From Candidatus Alistipes merdigallinarum (GTDB lineage Bacteria > Bacteroidota > Bacteroidia > Bacteroidales > Rikenellaceae), in assembly GCA_019119305.1 (NCBI GenBank), contig DWXH01000013.1, positions 1-45,189 of the forward strand: 45,189 nt of DNA. Reading direction: 5' to 3'. Every line of letters starts with the position of its first letter. Position 1 is the stretch's first letter. Below the pieces are notes generated by a model, which was given only the letters and a program-made list of their open reading frames with translations, was not told where the DNA came from and made no database searches. Both the position numbers and the translations under genes were made by a program. Below, piece by piece: positions 7,770 to 16,528 of the stretch.

Positions 7770-9962
7770 TTAATTCCCCATTTCACTCATAAACTGAATC
7801 CGGACAAGCCGAATCTCCTCTTCCGTAAAATCGGGTCCCAGCTCCTTGACAGCCTCCTCGAGCGAATCGGTCTCGGCATCCTCCTTGAAATAGAGATAGA
7901 TCTCCTCCGCCTTATCCTCATCGACCGTCTCGTCGATGTAATACTTGATATTCAACTTCGTTCCCGAGTGAACGATCGCCTCTATCTCCGTCAGCAATTC
8001 GTCAAAATCCATATCGCGCGCCTTCGCAATATCCTCGAAATCCATCTGTCGGTCGATACTCTGGATAATAAATACCTTATTACCGCTCTTATTGACGACA
8101 CTTTTAACGACCATATCCTGAGGACGGATAATGTCCTTTTCCTCAACATATTTCTTTATCAACTCGACAAACGGCTTTCCGAACTTACGAGCTTTACCCG
8201 CACCTACCCCCGTGATATTCTGCATCTCTTCGAGCGTGATCGGATACTGTATCGACATATCCTCGAGCGACGGATCCTGAAAGACAACGAACGGAGGCAA
8301 ATTCATCTGACGCGCCACTTTCTTCGTCAAATCTTTCAACATCGCAAACAACTCTTCGTCAGCTGCCCCACCTTTACCGGTAGGAAGCGAAACGGATTCA
8401 TCGTCATCACCGTCTTCATACTCATGATCGGCCGTCATCATCACCGAATAGGGATTTTGCAGATACTCCTCGCCTGCCTCGTTGATCGAGAGCAGTCCGT
8501 AGTTTTCGATATTCTTATCGATCAGTCCCATAATCAGAGCCTGCCGGATTACAGCTCCCCAGAACCGATCGTTATGATCCTCTCCCGCTCCGAACCACTC
8601 GCTCTTGTGGTGGTTGTACGACTTGATCAACGCATTGTTCCGGCCCACCAACATATTCACCAAGTAATCCGATTTGAACTTGTCGCCGATCGCCTTGAGT
8701 ACTTTCAACATCAACACTATGTGTTCCATACCCTCGAAACGGGGTTTCGGATTGACGCAGTTGTCGCAACATCCACAATTCTCCTCTCCGAACTCCTCAC
8801 CAAAGTAGTGCAACAAAGTCTTGCGCCGGCACACCGAACTCTCCGCATAAGATACTGTCTCCTGCAACAACAATTTGCCGATCTCCTGCTCGGCCAACGG
8901 TTTGCCCTGCATGAACTTTTCGAGTTTCAGGATATCCTTGTAACTATAAAAAGCGATACAGTGACCACCGCCGCCATCCCGGCCGGCACGTCCCGTCTCC
9001 TGATAGTAACCTTCCAGGCTTTTCGGAATGTCGTAATGGATCACATAGCGCACATCGGGTTTGTCGATCCCCATGCCGAATGCGATCGTCGCTACAATTA
9101 CATCCACCTGTTCATGCAAAAACTTATCCTGATTCGCAGCACGTGTCACCGCATCCATACCCGCATGATAGGGGGCAACCTTGATATTATTGGCAGCCAA
9201 CAATTCGGCGAGTTCCTCCACCTTCTTGCGGCTAAGACAGTAAATAATACCCGATTCCCCTTCGTGGTTCTTTATGTAACGTATGATCTCTTTGGTCGCA
9301 TTCGTTTTCGCACGCACCTCGTAAAACAGATTCGGCCGGTTGAACGACGATTTAAATACCGTAGCATCGAGCATGCCCAGATTCTTCTGAATGTCCATCT
9401 GCACTTTCGGTGTGGCCGTAGCCGTAAGCGCAATCAGCGGAGCCGGACCTATTTCATTGATAATCGGACGAATACGCCGATACTCAGGCCGAAAGTCATG
9501 ACCCCATTCCGAGATACAATGCGCCTCGTCGATCGCATAAAACGAAATTTTTATTTTACGCAAAAAATTGACGTTGTCCTCTTTGGTCAAGGACTCGGGT
9601 GCGAAAAAGAGCAATTTGGTTTTTCCCGCCAATACATCCTCCTTTACACGGGCGATCGAGGCTTTGTTCAACGATGAATTGAGGAAATGGGCAATACCCT
9701 CCTCCATGCTGAAGGTTCGCATCGCATCGACCTGGTTTTTCATCAAGGCAATCAGTGGAGAGATCACAATAGCGACACCCTCCATCATCAGGGCAGGCAA
9801 CTGGTAGCACAACGATTTACCACCACCCGTAGGCATCAGCACAAAAGTATCCTTTCCTGCCAATACATTGCGGATTACTGCCTCCTGATTTCCTTTAAAC
9901 TGATCGAATCCGAAATACTCCTTCAAACAATCGTACAATACAACATCCTTTTTATCAGCCAT
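7770..9962 (-). CDS. recQ: ATP-dependent DNA helicase RecQ
   Basis: A 3'-5' superfamily 2 DNA helicase acting in recombination and replication-fork repair. In the 730-aa product: Walker A MPTGGGKSLCYQ (~38-50), DEAHCISEWGHDFRPEY (~143), helicase C domain ending in the Q-G-RAGRDG motif (~325), a zinc-binding Cys set CRR...CGCCDNC (~375-400), a winged-helix RQC segment and an HRDC domain (~525-600). A further C-terminal domain (~600-730) rich in acidic residues ends in helices such as DFTEEEIRLVRIQ. This length is usual for Bacteroidetes RecQ and longer than the E. coli enzyme (about 610). It is divergently oriented to lptB. A near-consensus -7 element (TATCTTTC, minus strand 10011-10004) could serve it. 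Confidence 0.97.
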   Translation of the reverse strand: MADKKDVVLYDCLKEYFGFDQFKGNQEAVIRNVLAGKDTFVLMPTGGGKSLCYQLPALMMEGVAIVISPLIALMKNQVDAMRTFSMEEGIAHFLNSSLNKASIARVKEDVLAGKTKLLFFAPESLTKEDNVNFLRKIKISFYAIDEAHCISEWGHDFRPEYRRIRPIINEIGPAPLIALTATATPKVQMDIQKNLGMLDATVFKSSFNRPNLFYEVRAKTNATKEIIRYIKNHEGESGIIYCLSRKKVEELAELLAANNIKVAPYHAGMDAVTRAANQDKFLHEQVDVIVATIAFGMGIDKPDVRYVIHYDIPKSLEGYYQETGRAGRDGGGGHCIAFYSYKDILKLEKFMQGKPLAEQEIGKLLLQETVSYAESSVCRRKTLLHYFGEEFGEENCGCCDNCVNPKPRFEGMEHIVLMLKVLKAIGDKFKSDYLVNMLVGRNNALIKSYNHHKSEWFGAGEDHNDRFWGAVIRQALIMGLIDKNIENYGLLSINEAGEEYLQNPYSVMMTADHEYEDGDDDESVSLPTGKGGAADEELFAMLKDLTKKVARQMNLPPFVVFQDPSLEDMSIQYPITLEEMQNITGVGAGKARKFGKPFVELIKKYVEEKDIIRPQDMVVKSVVNKSGNKVFIIQSIDRQMDFEDIAKARDMDFDELLTEIEAIVHSGTKLNIKYYIDETVDEDKAEEIYLYFKEDAETDSLEEAVKELGPDFTEEEIRLVRIQFMSEMGN

Positions 9963-10032
9963 CTACACCTAATATTATTTATCTACGCACCTATTTAGTA
10001 AAGGAAAGATAATAATAATTTCCGATTTTCAC

Positions 10033-10040
10033 TAACTTTG
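10033..10040 (+). promoter_or_regulatory. Bacteroidetes-type -7 box for lptB operon
   Basis: TAACTTTG matches the TAnnTTTG consensus of the Bacteroidetes primary sigma factor and lies 34 bases before the lptB start codon. The -33 partner is weak (AT-rich sequence only). The candidate recQ promoter on the other strand lies at 10004-10011, so the two divergent promoters would sit back to back. Confidence 0.6.
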
Positions 10041-10074
10041 TAGAAAATTTTTTTGTTGTTCGCAACTCGACCTT

Positions 10075-10797
10075 ATGAAACTATACACGAAAGATCTGGT
10101 CAAACGATACAAAACCCGTACGGTGGTCGACCACGTGTCGATCGAAGTCAACCAGGGGGAGATCGTCGGACTTTTGGGGCCGAACGGAGCCGGGAAAACC
10201 ACCACTTTCTATATGATCGTCGGACTGATCAAGCCAAACGAAGGAAGCATCTTCCTGGAAGACCAGGAGCTGACCAAAGAGCCGGTGTACCGACGGGCTC
10301 AAAAAGGCGTGGGTTATCTGGCACAGGAAGCCTCCGTATTCCGCCGGCTATCGGTCGAAGACAACATCAGGGCCGTGCTGCAAATGACCGACTTCAGCAA
10401 GGAGTACCAAAAGGAGCGGCTCGAAAATCTGATCGAAGAGTTCCGGCTGAGCAAGGTCCGGAAGAGTCTCGGAATCCAGCTGTCGGGAGGTGAACGCCGG
10501 CGAACCGAAATCGCCCGCGCCGTGGCCATCAACCCGAAATTCATCCTGCTCGACGAACCTTTTGCCGGAGTCGACCCGATCGCCGTCGAGGATATCCAAA
10601 GCATCGTCGCCACGCTGAAAGACAAAAATATCGGAGTCATCATAACCGACCACAACGTCCACGAAACCCTGTCGATCACCGACCGGACGTATCTGCTTTT
10701 CGAAGGCCGGATCCTGAAAGCCGGGTCGGCAGAGGATCTGGCAAATGATGAGATGGTCCGCAAGGTCTATTTGGGACAGGACTTCAAATTACGCTGA
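10075..10797 (+). CDS. lptB: LPS export ABC transporter ATP-binding protein LptB
   Basis: Cytoplasmic ATPase of the LptB2FG complex that extracts lipopolysaccharide from the inner membrane and pushes it across the periplasmic bridge. The 240-aa product has Walker [17 protein letters not shown] (~36-51), Q-loop YLAQEASVF (~84), signature [14 protein letters not shown] (~139), Walker [14 protein letters not shown] (~158) and switch His in [10 protein letters not shown] (~195). The GLIKPNEG and [10 protein letters not shown] segments are typical of LptB. The partner genes lptF/G/C/A are not in the window. It starts an apparent operon with aroA 11 bases downstream. Confidence 0.95.
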   Translation: MKLYTKDLVKRYKTRTVVDHVSIEVNQGEIVGLLGPNGAGKTTTFYMIVGLIKPNEGSIFLEDQELTKEPVYRRAQKGVGYLAQEASVFRRLSVEDNIRAVLQMTDFSKEYQKERLENLIEEFRLSKVRKSLGIQLSGGERRRTEIARAVAINPKFILLDEPFAGVDPIAVEDIQSIVATLKDKNIGVIITDHNVHETLSITDRTYLLFEGRILKAGSAEDLANDEMVRKVYLGQDFKLR

Positions 10798-10808
10798 TCA
10801 AAAACACT

Positions 10809-12056
10809 ATGGACAAAACCATACGACGAGGAAAAACCGAAGGTTCGATCACAGCACCCCCTTCGAAAAGCTATGCACAACGGGCCGTTGCCGCAGCCCT
10901 TCTGTGCGACGGGGAAACCGTGCTCACAAACATGTTTCTCTGCAACGACACGCGAGCTGCACTGCAAGTGGCGGCCGATCTCGGCGCCTCTATATCTTCA
11001 AAAGGAAACACCTATACGATCCGGGGTGGATTAAACCCCAAACGCACCTCGCTCAACATCGGGGAATCGGGTCTGGCTACCCGGCTTTTCACCCCGATTA
11101 CCGCATTGTGTGACCAAGAGATCACCCTATCCGGAACCGGTTCGATCCTGAAACGTCCGATCGCCATGATGGAAGGTCCGCTCAACGCTTTAGGCGCCCG
11201 CACCTCTTCGAACGACGGTTATCTGCCGATCCGGATCTGCGGCCCCATGCACGGAGGGAACATCACGGTAGACGGTTCGCTCAGTTCACAATTCATCACC
11301 GGTCTTCTGATGACCCTTCCGACTGTTTCCCAAGACACGATCCTGACGGTGGAGAACCTGCGGAGCCGCCCCTATATCGACATGACCATCGGTCTGTTGA
11401 ATGAGTTCGACATAGACATTCAACACAACGACTACCAACAATTCTACATCAAGGGAGGACAACGCTACCGTCCCATCCGATACAACATCGAGGGCGATTG
11501 GAGCGGAGCCTCGTGCCTGCTGGTTGCCGGTGCGGTATCGGGCGAAGTAACGATCCACAACCTCAATCCGCTGTCGCTGCAGGCCGACACGGCCATTATC
11601 GACGCGCTGACCCGCGCCGGAGCAGAGATCATCACGACGACCGACTCGGTCACCGTACGGAAAAGCAAATTGCACGCATTCCAATTCGATGCCACACATT
11701 GCCCCGACCTGTTTCCTGCTCTGGCCGCTCTGGCCGCAAACTGCGAAGGAACCTCAACGATCCGCGGCACGCACAGATTAACCCACAAGGAGAGCAACCG
11801 TGCCCAGACCATTGCGGACACATTCACGCGGATGGGTATTCAAACCGACATAGAGACCGACGACCTGATGCAAATCACCGGGGGAAAGATCCGCAGTGCA
11901 ACCGTTGACAGCTACAACGACCACCGCATCGCAATGGCTGCAGCCGTCTCCGCCCTGACCTGCGACGACCGGATCACCATCGGAAATGCAGACGCAGTCA
12001 ATAAATCCTACCCGGAATTTTGGGACGATCTGGCCACACTCAGCCATCCCATTTAA
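10809..12056 (+). CDS. aroA: 3-phosphoshikimate 1-carboxyvinyltransferase (EPSP synthase)
   Basis: Sixth step of the shikimate pathway: shikimate-3-phosphate plus PEP gives EPSP. The 415-aa product carries the substrate residues of the family: PPSKSYAQR (K20, S21, R25), GSLSSQF (~159), CPDLFPALAALA (catalytic Asp, ~299), HKESNR (~330), YNDHRIAM (~374) and VNKSYPEF near the end. The PEP-binding loop reads GESGLATRLF (85-94) where E. coli has GNAGTAMRPL. Thr97 is therefore replaced by Leu89 and Pro101 by Leu93, the two positions whose change gives glyphosate insensitivity. aroC follows 66 bases downstream, so the two consecutive chorismate steps are paired. Confidence 0.95.
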   Translation: MDKTIRRGKTEGSITAPPSKSYAQRAVAAALLCDGETVLTNMFLCNDTRAALQVAADLGASISSKGNTYTIRGGLNPKRTSLNIGESGLATRLFTPITALCDQEITLSGTGSILKRPIAMMEGPLNALGARTSSNDGYLPIRICGPMHGGNITVDGSLSSQFITGLLMTLPTVSQDTILTVENLRSRPYIDMTIGLLNEFDIDIQHNDYQQFYIKGGQRYRPIRYNIEGDWSGASCLLVAGAVSGEVTIHNLNPLSLQADTAIIDALTRAGAEIITTTDSVTVRKSKLHAFQFDATHCPDLFPALAALAANCEGTSTIRGTHRLTHKESNRAQTIADTFTRMGIQTDIETDDLMQITGGKIRSATVDSYNDHRIAMAAAVSALTCDDRITIGNADAVNKSYPEFWDDLATLSHPI

Positions 12057-12122
12057 CCGTTTACCGATCGAGGTTCATTATCCCTGTTCTTAGAGGGAAC
12101 CTCAATTAAAAACACAAAAATC

Positions 12123-13145
12123 ATGAACAGTTTCGGAAGATTATTCAGAGTTTCCATATTCGGAGAATCGCACGGTGAAGCCGTCGGAGTGACCCTCGAC
12201 GGAGTTCCCGCCGGCATCGAACTCGACGAAGAGTCGTTTTCGAAAGATCTCTCACGCCGCAAAAGCGGCAAACGCGGCACAACGCCCCGTAAAGAGAGTG
12301 ACACACCGCAACTGATCAGCGGGGTCTTCGACGGGCACACCACAGGTGCCCCGTTGACCATTCTGTTTCGGAACGAGAACACACGGTCGGACGACTACCG
12401 TAACCTGATCGTACAACCCCGTCCTTCGCACGCCGACTGGGTCGCTCTGCAAAAATTCAAAGGCTTTGCCGACTATCGGGGCGGCGGGCACTTTTCCGGA
12501 CGTCTGACCCTGGCCCTTGTAGCTGCCGGCGTCGTTGCGAAAAAGATACTGAACAAAAAGATCAAAATAGAAAGCCGTATCGTCGAGATCGACTCCTGCA
12601 ACAACCCGGACGATTTTCCAAAAATCGTCGAAGAGGCACTCCGTACCCAAGACTCGGTAGGCGGAGTCATCGAATGTACGGCCACGGGCGTTCCTGCAAC
12701 ATGGGGCGAACCGTTTTTCGATTCGGCCGAAAGCGTCATGAGCCACCTGTTCTTTTCGATCCCTGCCGTGCGGGGCGTAGAGTTCGGGATGGGCTTCGAA
12801 GCCGCCCGCATGAGGGGCAGTGAACACAACGACGCCATCCTCTCGCCCGACGGAACCACAGCCACCAACAACGCCGGAGGCATCGTCGGCGGCATCACCA
12901 ACGGAAACCCGATCGTTGCCCGTGTCGCCATCAAACCGACGGCAAGCATCTCCTCGCAACAGGTGACGCTTAACCTCGAAACCGGAAAGCCCGAACCGCT
13001 GGTTATCAAAGGTCGACACGACGCCTGTATCGCATTGAGGGCTCCTGTTGTCGTCGAAGCGGCCATGGCGATCGCCTTATGTGACCTCTCGCTGATTGCC
13101 CATGCACTCGAACCCAAAAACAATCTGTCCAAAAATTCCAAATAA
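12123..13145 (+). CDS. aroC: Chorismate synthase
   Basis: Last shikimate-pathway step: anti-1,4-elimination of phosphate from EPSP to chorismate, needing reduced FMN. The 340-aa product starts MNSFGRLFRVSIFGESHGEAVGV. It contains the FGESHG signature (~13-18), the RPSHADW segment (~101), DYRGGGHFSGRLT (~118-130) and the C-terminal GRHDACIALRAPVVVEAAMA signature (~298-317). All are standard for the family, as is the length. It lies directly after aroA, and the 66-base gap contains a 7-bp inverted repeat (12070-12103). Confidence 0.97.
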   Translation: MNSFGRLFRVSIFGESHGEAVGVTLDGVPAGIELDEESFSKDLSRRKSGKRGTTPRKESDTPQLISGVFDGHTTGAPLTILFRNENTRSDDYRNLIVQPRPSHADWVALQKFKGFADYRGGGHFSGRLTLALVAAGVVAKKILNKKIKIESRIVEIDSCNNPDDFPKIVEEALRTQDSVGGVIECTATGVPATWGEPFFDSAESVMSHLFFSIPAVRGVEFGMGFEAARMRGSEHNDAILSPDGTTATNNAGGIVGGITNGNPIVARVAIKPTASISSQQVTLNLETGKPEPLVIKGRHDACIALRAPVVVEAAMAIALCDLSLIAHALEPKNNLSKNSK

Positions 13146-13210
13146 GTTCAGGATAACAAAAACGTCCGATTTTTTTGGGAACAGGATATGTGCTATTAAT
13201 ATAATTTAGG

Positions 13211-13242
13211 TTTGGCAATTCCGTTAATATTATATACCTTTG
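13211..13242 (+). promoter_or_regulatory. Promoter of the yceD-rpmF-plsX-fabH operon
   Basis: TTTG at 13211-13214 and TACCTTTG at 13235-13242 are separated by 20 bases, an exact fit to the Bacteroidetes consensus (TTTG, N19-21, TAnnTTTG). Transcription would start near 13249, leaving a leader of about 15 bases before the yceD start codon. Confidence 0.85.
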
Positions 13243-13261
13243 CACACTGTTTCGGCTTAAT

Positions 13262-13813
13262 ATGAACATGCTGGGAAAATATTCGATCGCTTATAAAGGT
13301 CTGAGTATCGGTAAACACCGCTTCAACTTTTCGGTAGACGACCGCTTTTTCGAAGCCTTTGAAGGCTCGGAAATCCAGGAAGGACATGCCGATGTATCGG
13401 TCAATCTCGACAAACAGAGCCATCTGTTGACGCTCGATTTCACGATCAAAGGCGAAGTGGCTGTAACATGCGACCGCTGTTTGGAAGAGTTCATGATGCC
13501 GGTCGACTACTCGGGTCGGCTTATCGTACGCTTTTCCGAAACACGCGACGAATGCGATGGCGAGGTGATGTGGATCAGCCCCTCCGAAACAGAGATTAAT
13601 TTGGCTCAGTATATTTATGAAAGCATCTGCCTGAGCTTGCCCTATCAACGAGTCCACCCGACCGACGAGAACGGCAAAAGCGGATGCGATCCCGATATGC
13701 TGGCACGCTTCAGTATCGTCACCGAAGAGGAGTTCGAAAAGCTCTCCCATAAACAAGAGACCGAATCCTTTCAGGATGATCTCGAAACGATAAAACAAAA
13801 GATGGAAAAATGA
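13262..13813 (+). CDS. yceD: YceD family (DUF177) protein
   Basis: A 183-aa cytoplasmic protein of the DUF177/YceD family. In many bacteria it is encoded immediately upstream of rpmF and has been linked to large-subunit rRNA processing. The signature CDRCLEEF is present near residue 75, and the acidic C-terminal half is usual. The start could be Met1 or Met3 (MLGKYSIAY); I kept the first. A consensus promoter lies directly upstream, and rpmF follows 78 bases downstream, so the conserved yceD-rpmF-plsX-fabH order is complete here. Confidence 0.9.
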   Translation: MNMLGKYSIAYKGLSIGKHRFNFSVDDRFFEAFEGSEIQEGHADVSVNLDKQSHLLTLDFTIKGEVAVTCDRCLEEFMMPVDYSGRLIVRFSETRDECDGEVMWISPSETEINLAQYIYESICLSLPYQRVHPTDENGKSGCDPDMLARFSIVTEEEFEKLSHKQETESFQDDLETIKQKMEK

Positions 13814-13891
13814 ATCGTCAGACGCTCTTTCACAAAAACAAGGTCTGACAAAAAAGATTGAAATACTAACAGTTATAAACATTTTTTTAAA

Positions 13892-14074
13892 ATGGCACAT
13901 CCTAAACATAAAGTCTCCAGCACGAGACGTGACAAAAGAAGAACGCATTACAAAGCCGAAGCACCTACTGTAGCTACTTGTTCGAACTGCGGCGCACCTG
14001 TGCTCTATCACCGGGTTTGCCCTGAATGCGGTTATTACAGAGGCCGTGTAGCCATCGAAAAGAAAGCCGAATAG
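13892..14074 (+). CDS. rpmF: 50S ribosomal protein L32
   Basis: A 60-aa ribosomal protein starting [20 protein letters not shown], the standard N-terminus. A zinc-ribbon follows with CSNCGAP and [10 protein letters not shown] (four Cys), so this is the zinc-binding form rather than the zinc-free paralogue. It lies between yceD and plsX as in most bacteria. Confidence 0.98.
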   Translation: MAHPKHKVSSTRRDKRRTHYKAEAPTVATCSNCGAPVLYHRVCPECGYYRGRVAIEKKAE

Positions 14075-14098
14075 TCCACTCCTAAAAGTCATACGGAT

Positions 14099-15043
14099 AT
14101 GACGAAAATAGGAATTGACGCAATGGGTGGCGACTATGCTCCGCAAGCCGCAGTATCGGGTGCCGTCAAAGCAGCCGGGCTGATCGACAAAGAGAGCAAA
14201 ATCGTTCTGTTCGGAGACAGACAACGCATAGAGGAGGTGCTCGCGCAGGAAAAGTGCCCTGTCGAAACATTCGAAATCGTACATACGACAGAAGTGATCG
14301 AAATGGGCGACAACCCCTCTCAGGCTTTCCGTCAGAAACCGAATTCGAGTATCGCTCTCGGTTTCCGATACCTGATGGAGAAAAAAATCGACGGATTCGC
14401 CAGCGCAGGGAGTACCGGAGCCATGATGGTCGGCTGCATGTGCACGGTCAAACAGATCGAAGGAATTATCCGACCAGCTATCTCCTCTGTCATACCCACA
14501 ATAGATGGAGGCGAAGTCATGCTTCTGGACGTGGGTCTCAACGTCGACTGCAAACCAGAAGTGCTCTGCCAATACGGGATCATCGGAAACTTCTATGCAC
14601 AAGGTGTAATGCACAAAAAGTCCCCCCGTGTCGCCCTGCTCAACATCGGTGAAGAAAAAGAGAAAGGGAATCAGCAGACTAAAGCCGCTTATGAGATGAT
14701 GGAGGCTTGCGATGATTTCAACTTTGTCGGGAACATCGAAGCAAAACATCTGTTTACCGGTGATGTCGCCGATGTCGTAGTTTGCGACGGATTCGTCGGA
14801 AATACGATCATCAAACAAGTTGAAGGAGTCTATATCGTCGCCCTCAAAGACGGGCTCAAAGGGAGCTATTTCAACAAGCTCAATTACGAAACAGTAGGAG
14901 GTACACCCGTTTTGGGAATTAACGCTCCGGTAATTATCGGTCACGGTTGTTCAAGCGCCGAAGCCATCAAAAACATGGTGTTGCAAACCGAAAAGACGAT
15001 CAAAGCACATTTGGATTCGAAACTACGAGAAAGATTTAGTTAA
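14099..15043 (+). CDS. plsX: Phosphate acyltransferase PlsX
   Basis: Converts acyl-ACP plus phosphate to acyl-phosphate, feeding phospholipid synthesis through PlsY. The 314-aa product starts with the family motif [12 protein letters not shown] (~4-15). It shows [16 protein letters not shown] (~74-89), [11 protein letters not shown] (~100) and [13 protein letters not shown] (~231-243). The length is slightly short of the 330-350 of many homologues but no domain is missing. Its TAA stop shares one base with the fabH ATG (TAATG at 15041-15045), so translation is coupled. Confidence 0.96.
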   Translation: MTKIGIDAMGGDYAPQAAVSGAVKAAGLIDKESKIVLFGDRQRIEEVLAQEKCPVETFEIVHTTEVIEMGDNPSQAFRQKPNSSIALGFRYLMEKKIDGFASAGSTGAMMVGCMCTVKQIEGIIRPAISSVIPTIDGGEVMLLDVGLNVDCKPEVLCQYGIIGNFYAQGVMHKKSPRVALLNIGEEKEKGNQQTKAAYEMMEACDDFNFVGNIEAKHLFTGDVADVVVCDGFVGNTIIKQVEGVYIVALKDGLKGSYFNKLNYETVGGTPVLGINAPVIIGHGCSSAEAIKNMVLQTEKTIKAHLDSKLRERFS

Positions 15044-16056
15044 TGGCAAAAAAGAGAACCGCAGCAATAACAGGTGTCGGCGCATATCTGCCCGATTACA
15101 TCTTGGATAACATCGAACTAAGTAAGATGGTCGATACGTCCGACGAATGGATCATGTCGCGTATCGGAATAAAAACCCGGCACATTCTAAAAGGAGAAGG
15201 GCTCGGAACCTCGTATATGGGCGAAAGGGCGGTCAGAGATCTGCTCGAAAAAACCAATACGGATCCTCTGGATGTCGAAATGCTCATTTGTGCGACTGTA
15301 ACACCCGATATGTTCTTTCCCTCTACCGCCAACCTGATTTGCTACAAAGCAGGGCTGAAAAAGGCTTTTGGATTTGACTTGTCGGCAGCTTGCAGCGGAT
15401 TCTTGTTCGCTCTGACAACCGCTTCGAAATATATCGAAGCCGGAACCTGCAAAAAGGTCATAGTCGTCGGAGGTGATAAAATGTCTTCGATCATCAATTA
15501 CAACGACAGAACCACGTGTCCGATCTTCGGTGACGGAGCAGCAGCCGTTCTGCTCGAACCTTCAGATAAAGGGTATGGGGTCCAAGATGCCATCTTGCAC
15601 TCTGACGGTAGCGGCGGCCAACACCTTTACATGAAAGCCGGAGGTTCCGCCTATCCGGCCACACACGAAACCGTCGACAACAACTGGCATTACGTATATC
15701 AAGAGGGTCAACCGGTTTTCAAAGCCGCCGTATCGAATATGGCCGATACAGCCGTTGAGATCATGGAACGTAACAAATTGACAGTCGATGACATTGCCTA
15801 TCTGGTCCCCCATCAGGCCAATTTACGTATCATCGACGCTACGGCTCACAGAATGGGGCTGCCACGCGAAAAGTGTATGATCAACATCGACAAATTCGGT
15901 AATACGACGGCAGCAACGATTCCCTTGTGTTTATGGGACTACGAATCCCGTCTGAAGAAAGACGACAATCTGATACTCGCGGCTTTCGGAGGAGGATATA
16001 CCTGGGGAGCCGTTTATGTCAAATGGGCTTACGACGGAGGCGATTTCTCGAAATAG
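15043..16056 (+). CDS. fabH: 3-oxoacyl-ACP synthase III (KAS III)
   Basis: Condenses acetyl-CoA (or a branched primer) with malonyl-ACP to start fatty-acid synthesis. The 337-aa thiolase-fold enzyme shows all three catalytic residues: Cys in [13 protein letters not shown] (~113), His in [11 protein letters not shown] (~254) and Asn in [10 protein letters not shown] (~285). The C-terminal [13 protein letters not shown] matches FabH. The start overlaps the plsX stop by one base. It is the last protein gene before tRNA-Arg. A short GC hairpin (16067-16094) follows the stop but lacks a T-run. Confidence 0.97.
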   Translation: MAKKRTAAITGVGAYLPDYILDNIELSKMVDTSDEWIMSRIGIKTRHILKGEGLGTSYMGERAVRDLLEKTNTDPLDVEMLICATVTPDMFFPSTANLICYKAGLKKAFGFDLSAACSGFLFALTTASKYIEAGTCKKVIVVGGDKMSSIINYNDRTTCPIFGDGAAAVLLEPSDKGYGVQDAILHSDGSGGQHLYMKAGGSAYPATHETVDNNWHYVYQEGQPVFKAAVSNMADTAVEIMERNKLTVDDIAYLVPHQANLRIIDATAHRMGLPREKCMINIDKFGNTTAATIPLCLWDYESRLKKDDNLILAAFGGGYTWGAVYVKWAYDGGDFSK

Positions 16057-16121
16057 ACACTCTTTCGGTGGCGGCAGGCAAGTGTTCCGCTACCGCATAA
16101 GATAAGGAAATGGACCGCTCT

Positions 16122-16193
16122 GGTTCTATAGTTCAAGGGATAGAACGGAAGTTTCCTAAACTTTAAATCCAGGTTCGAGTCCTGGTAGAACCA
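16122..16193 (+). tRNA. tRNA-Arg (anticodon CCT)
   Basis: The acceptor arm GGTTCTA pairs with TAGAACC, with discriminator A at 16193. The T arm has CCAGGTTCGAGTCCTGG. The anticodon loop TTCCTAA gives anticodon CCT, reading AGG. The length is 72 bases and CCA is not encoded. It lies between fabH and a strong terminator and may be cotranscribed with either its own or the fabH promoter. Confidence 0.94.
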
Positions 16194-16196
16194 CAC

Positions 16197-16227
16197 AAAA
16201 GGCCGATAAGAGACTTATCGGCCTTTT
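16197..16227 (+). terminator. Intrinsic terminator after tRNA-Arg
   Basis: A 14-bp perfect stem (AAAAGGCCGATAAG / CTTATCGGCCTTTT) with loop AGA ends in a T-tract. It starts three bases past the tRNA and would end the rightward transcript. Confidence 0.88.
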
Positions 16228-16301
16228 GCATTCCCTGAACACCTGTCAGCTTTTTGCCCTCCGACTCTCCAAAACTCGTATTCAGGAATATATATAACGA
16301 A

Positions 16302-16331
16302 CGCTCCGGAATACTGATTACTCCGGGAGCG
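16302..16331 (-). terminator. Probable terminator of the cobalamin operon
   Basis: The inverted repeat CGCTCCGGA / TCCGGGAGCG has one bulged G and an 11-base loop. It lies 17 bases past the end of the tiny ORF at 16349-16441 on the minus strand. The sequence after it is only moderately T-rich. It separates the convergent rightward fabH/tRNA and leftward cob transcripts. Confidence 0.6.
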
Positions 16332-16348
16332 TAATGTCTACGAAAAAT

Positions 16349-16441
16349 CTACTTTTTTTCGTTTTGTTGTTTCTTTGCAGTATCGGACTCTTTCGTCTTT
16401 TTGGAACCGCATCCGCAACCCTTTTTCCCGTTATTTTCCAT
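16349..16441 (-). CDS. Tiny CGCG-motif protein (30 aa)
   Basis: This is a short ORF lying 87 bases beyond the cobC stop and ending just before the terminator hairpin. The predicted peptide begins MENNGKKGCGCGSKKTKESD and continues with a Lys/Gln-rich tail. It has no signal peptide or membrane segment. The CGCG motif could bind a metal. I do not recognise a family. Position between the last cob gene and the terminator, and a sensible composition, support it; its small size and lack of a clear ribosome-binding site weaken it. Other ORFs over this stretch, on both strands, look less protein-like. Confidence 0.45.
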   Translation of the reverse strand: MENNGKKGCGCGSKKTKESDTAKKQQNEKK

Positions 16442-16528
16442 AATCGTAAACCGTTAAATGAGACGACCGGCAACCGTTGTCCGGAGACAATGTTTCCTGC
16501 CAAGATATATCCAATAGCCGTGCCAGAA

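Noticed and set aside
7506-9677. 723-codon ORF antisense to recQ
   Set aside because: recQ is unmistakable on the other strand; the long antisense frame is a result of codon bias.
13196-14944. 582-codon ORF antisense to yceD, rpmF and plsX
   Set aside because: It covers three certain genes on the plus strand and its product is Phe/Asp-rich without motifs.
16067-16094. GC hairpin GGTGGCGG/CCGCTACC after fabH as a terminator
   Set aside because: No T-run follows and a much stronger terminator comes after the tRNA; perhaps a processing site.
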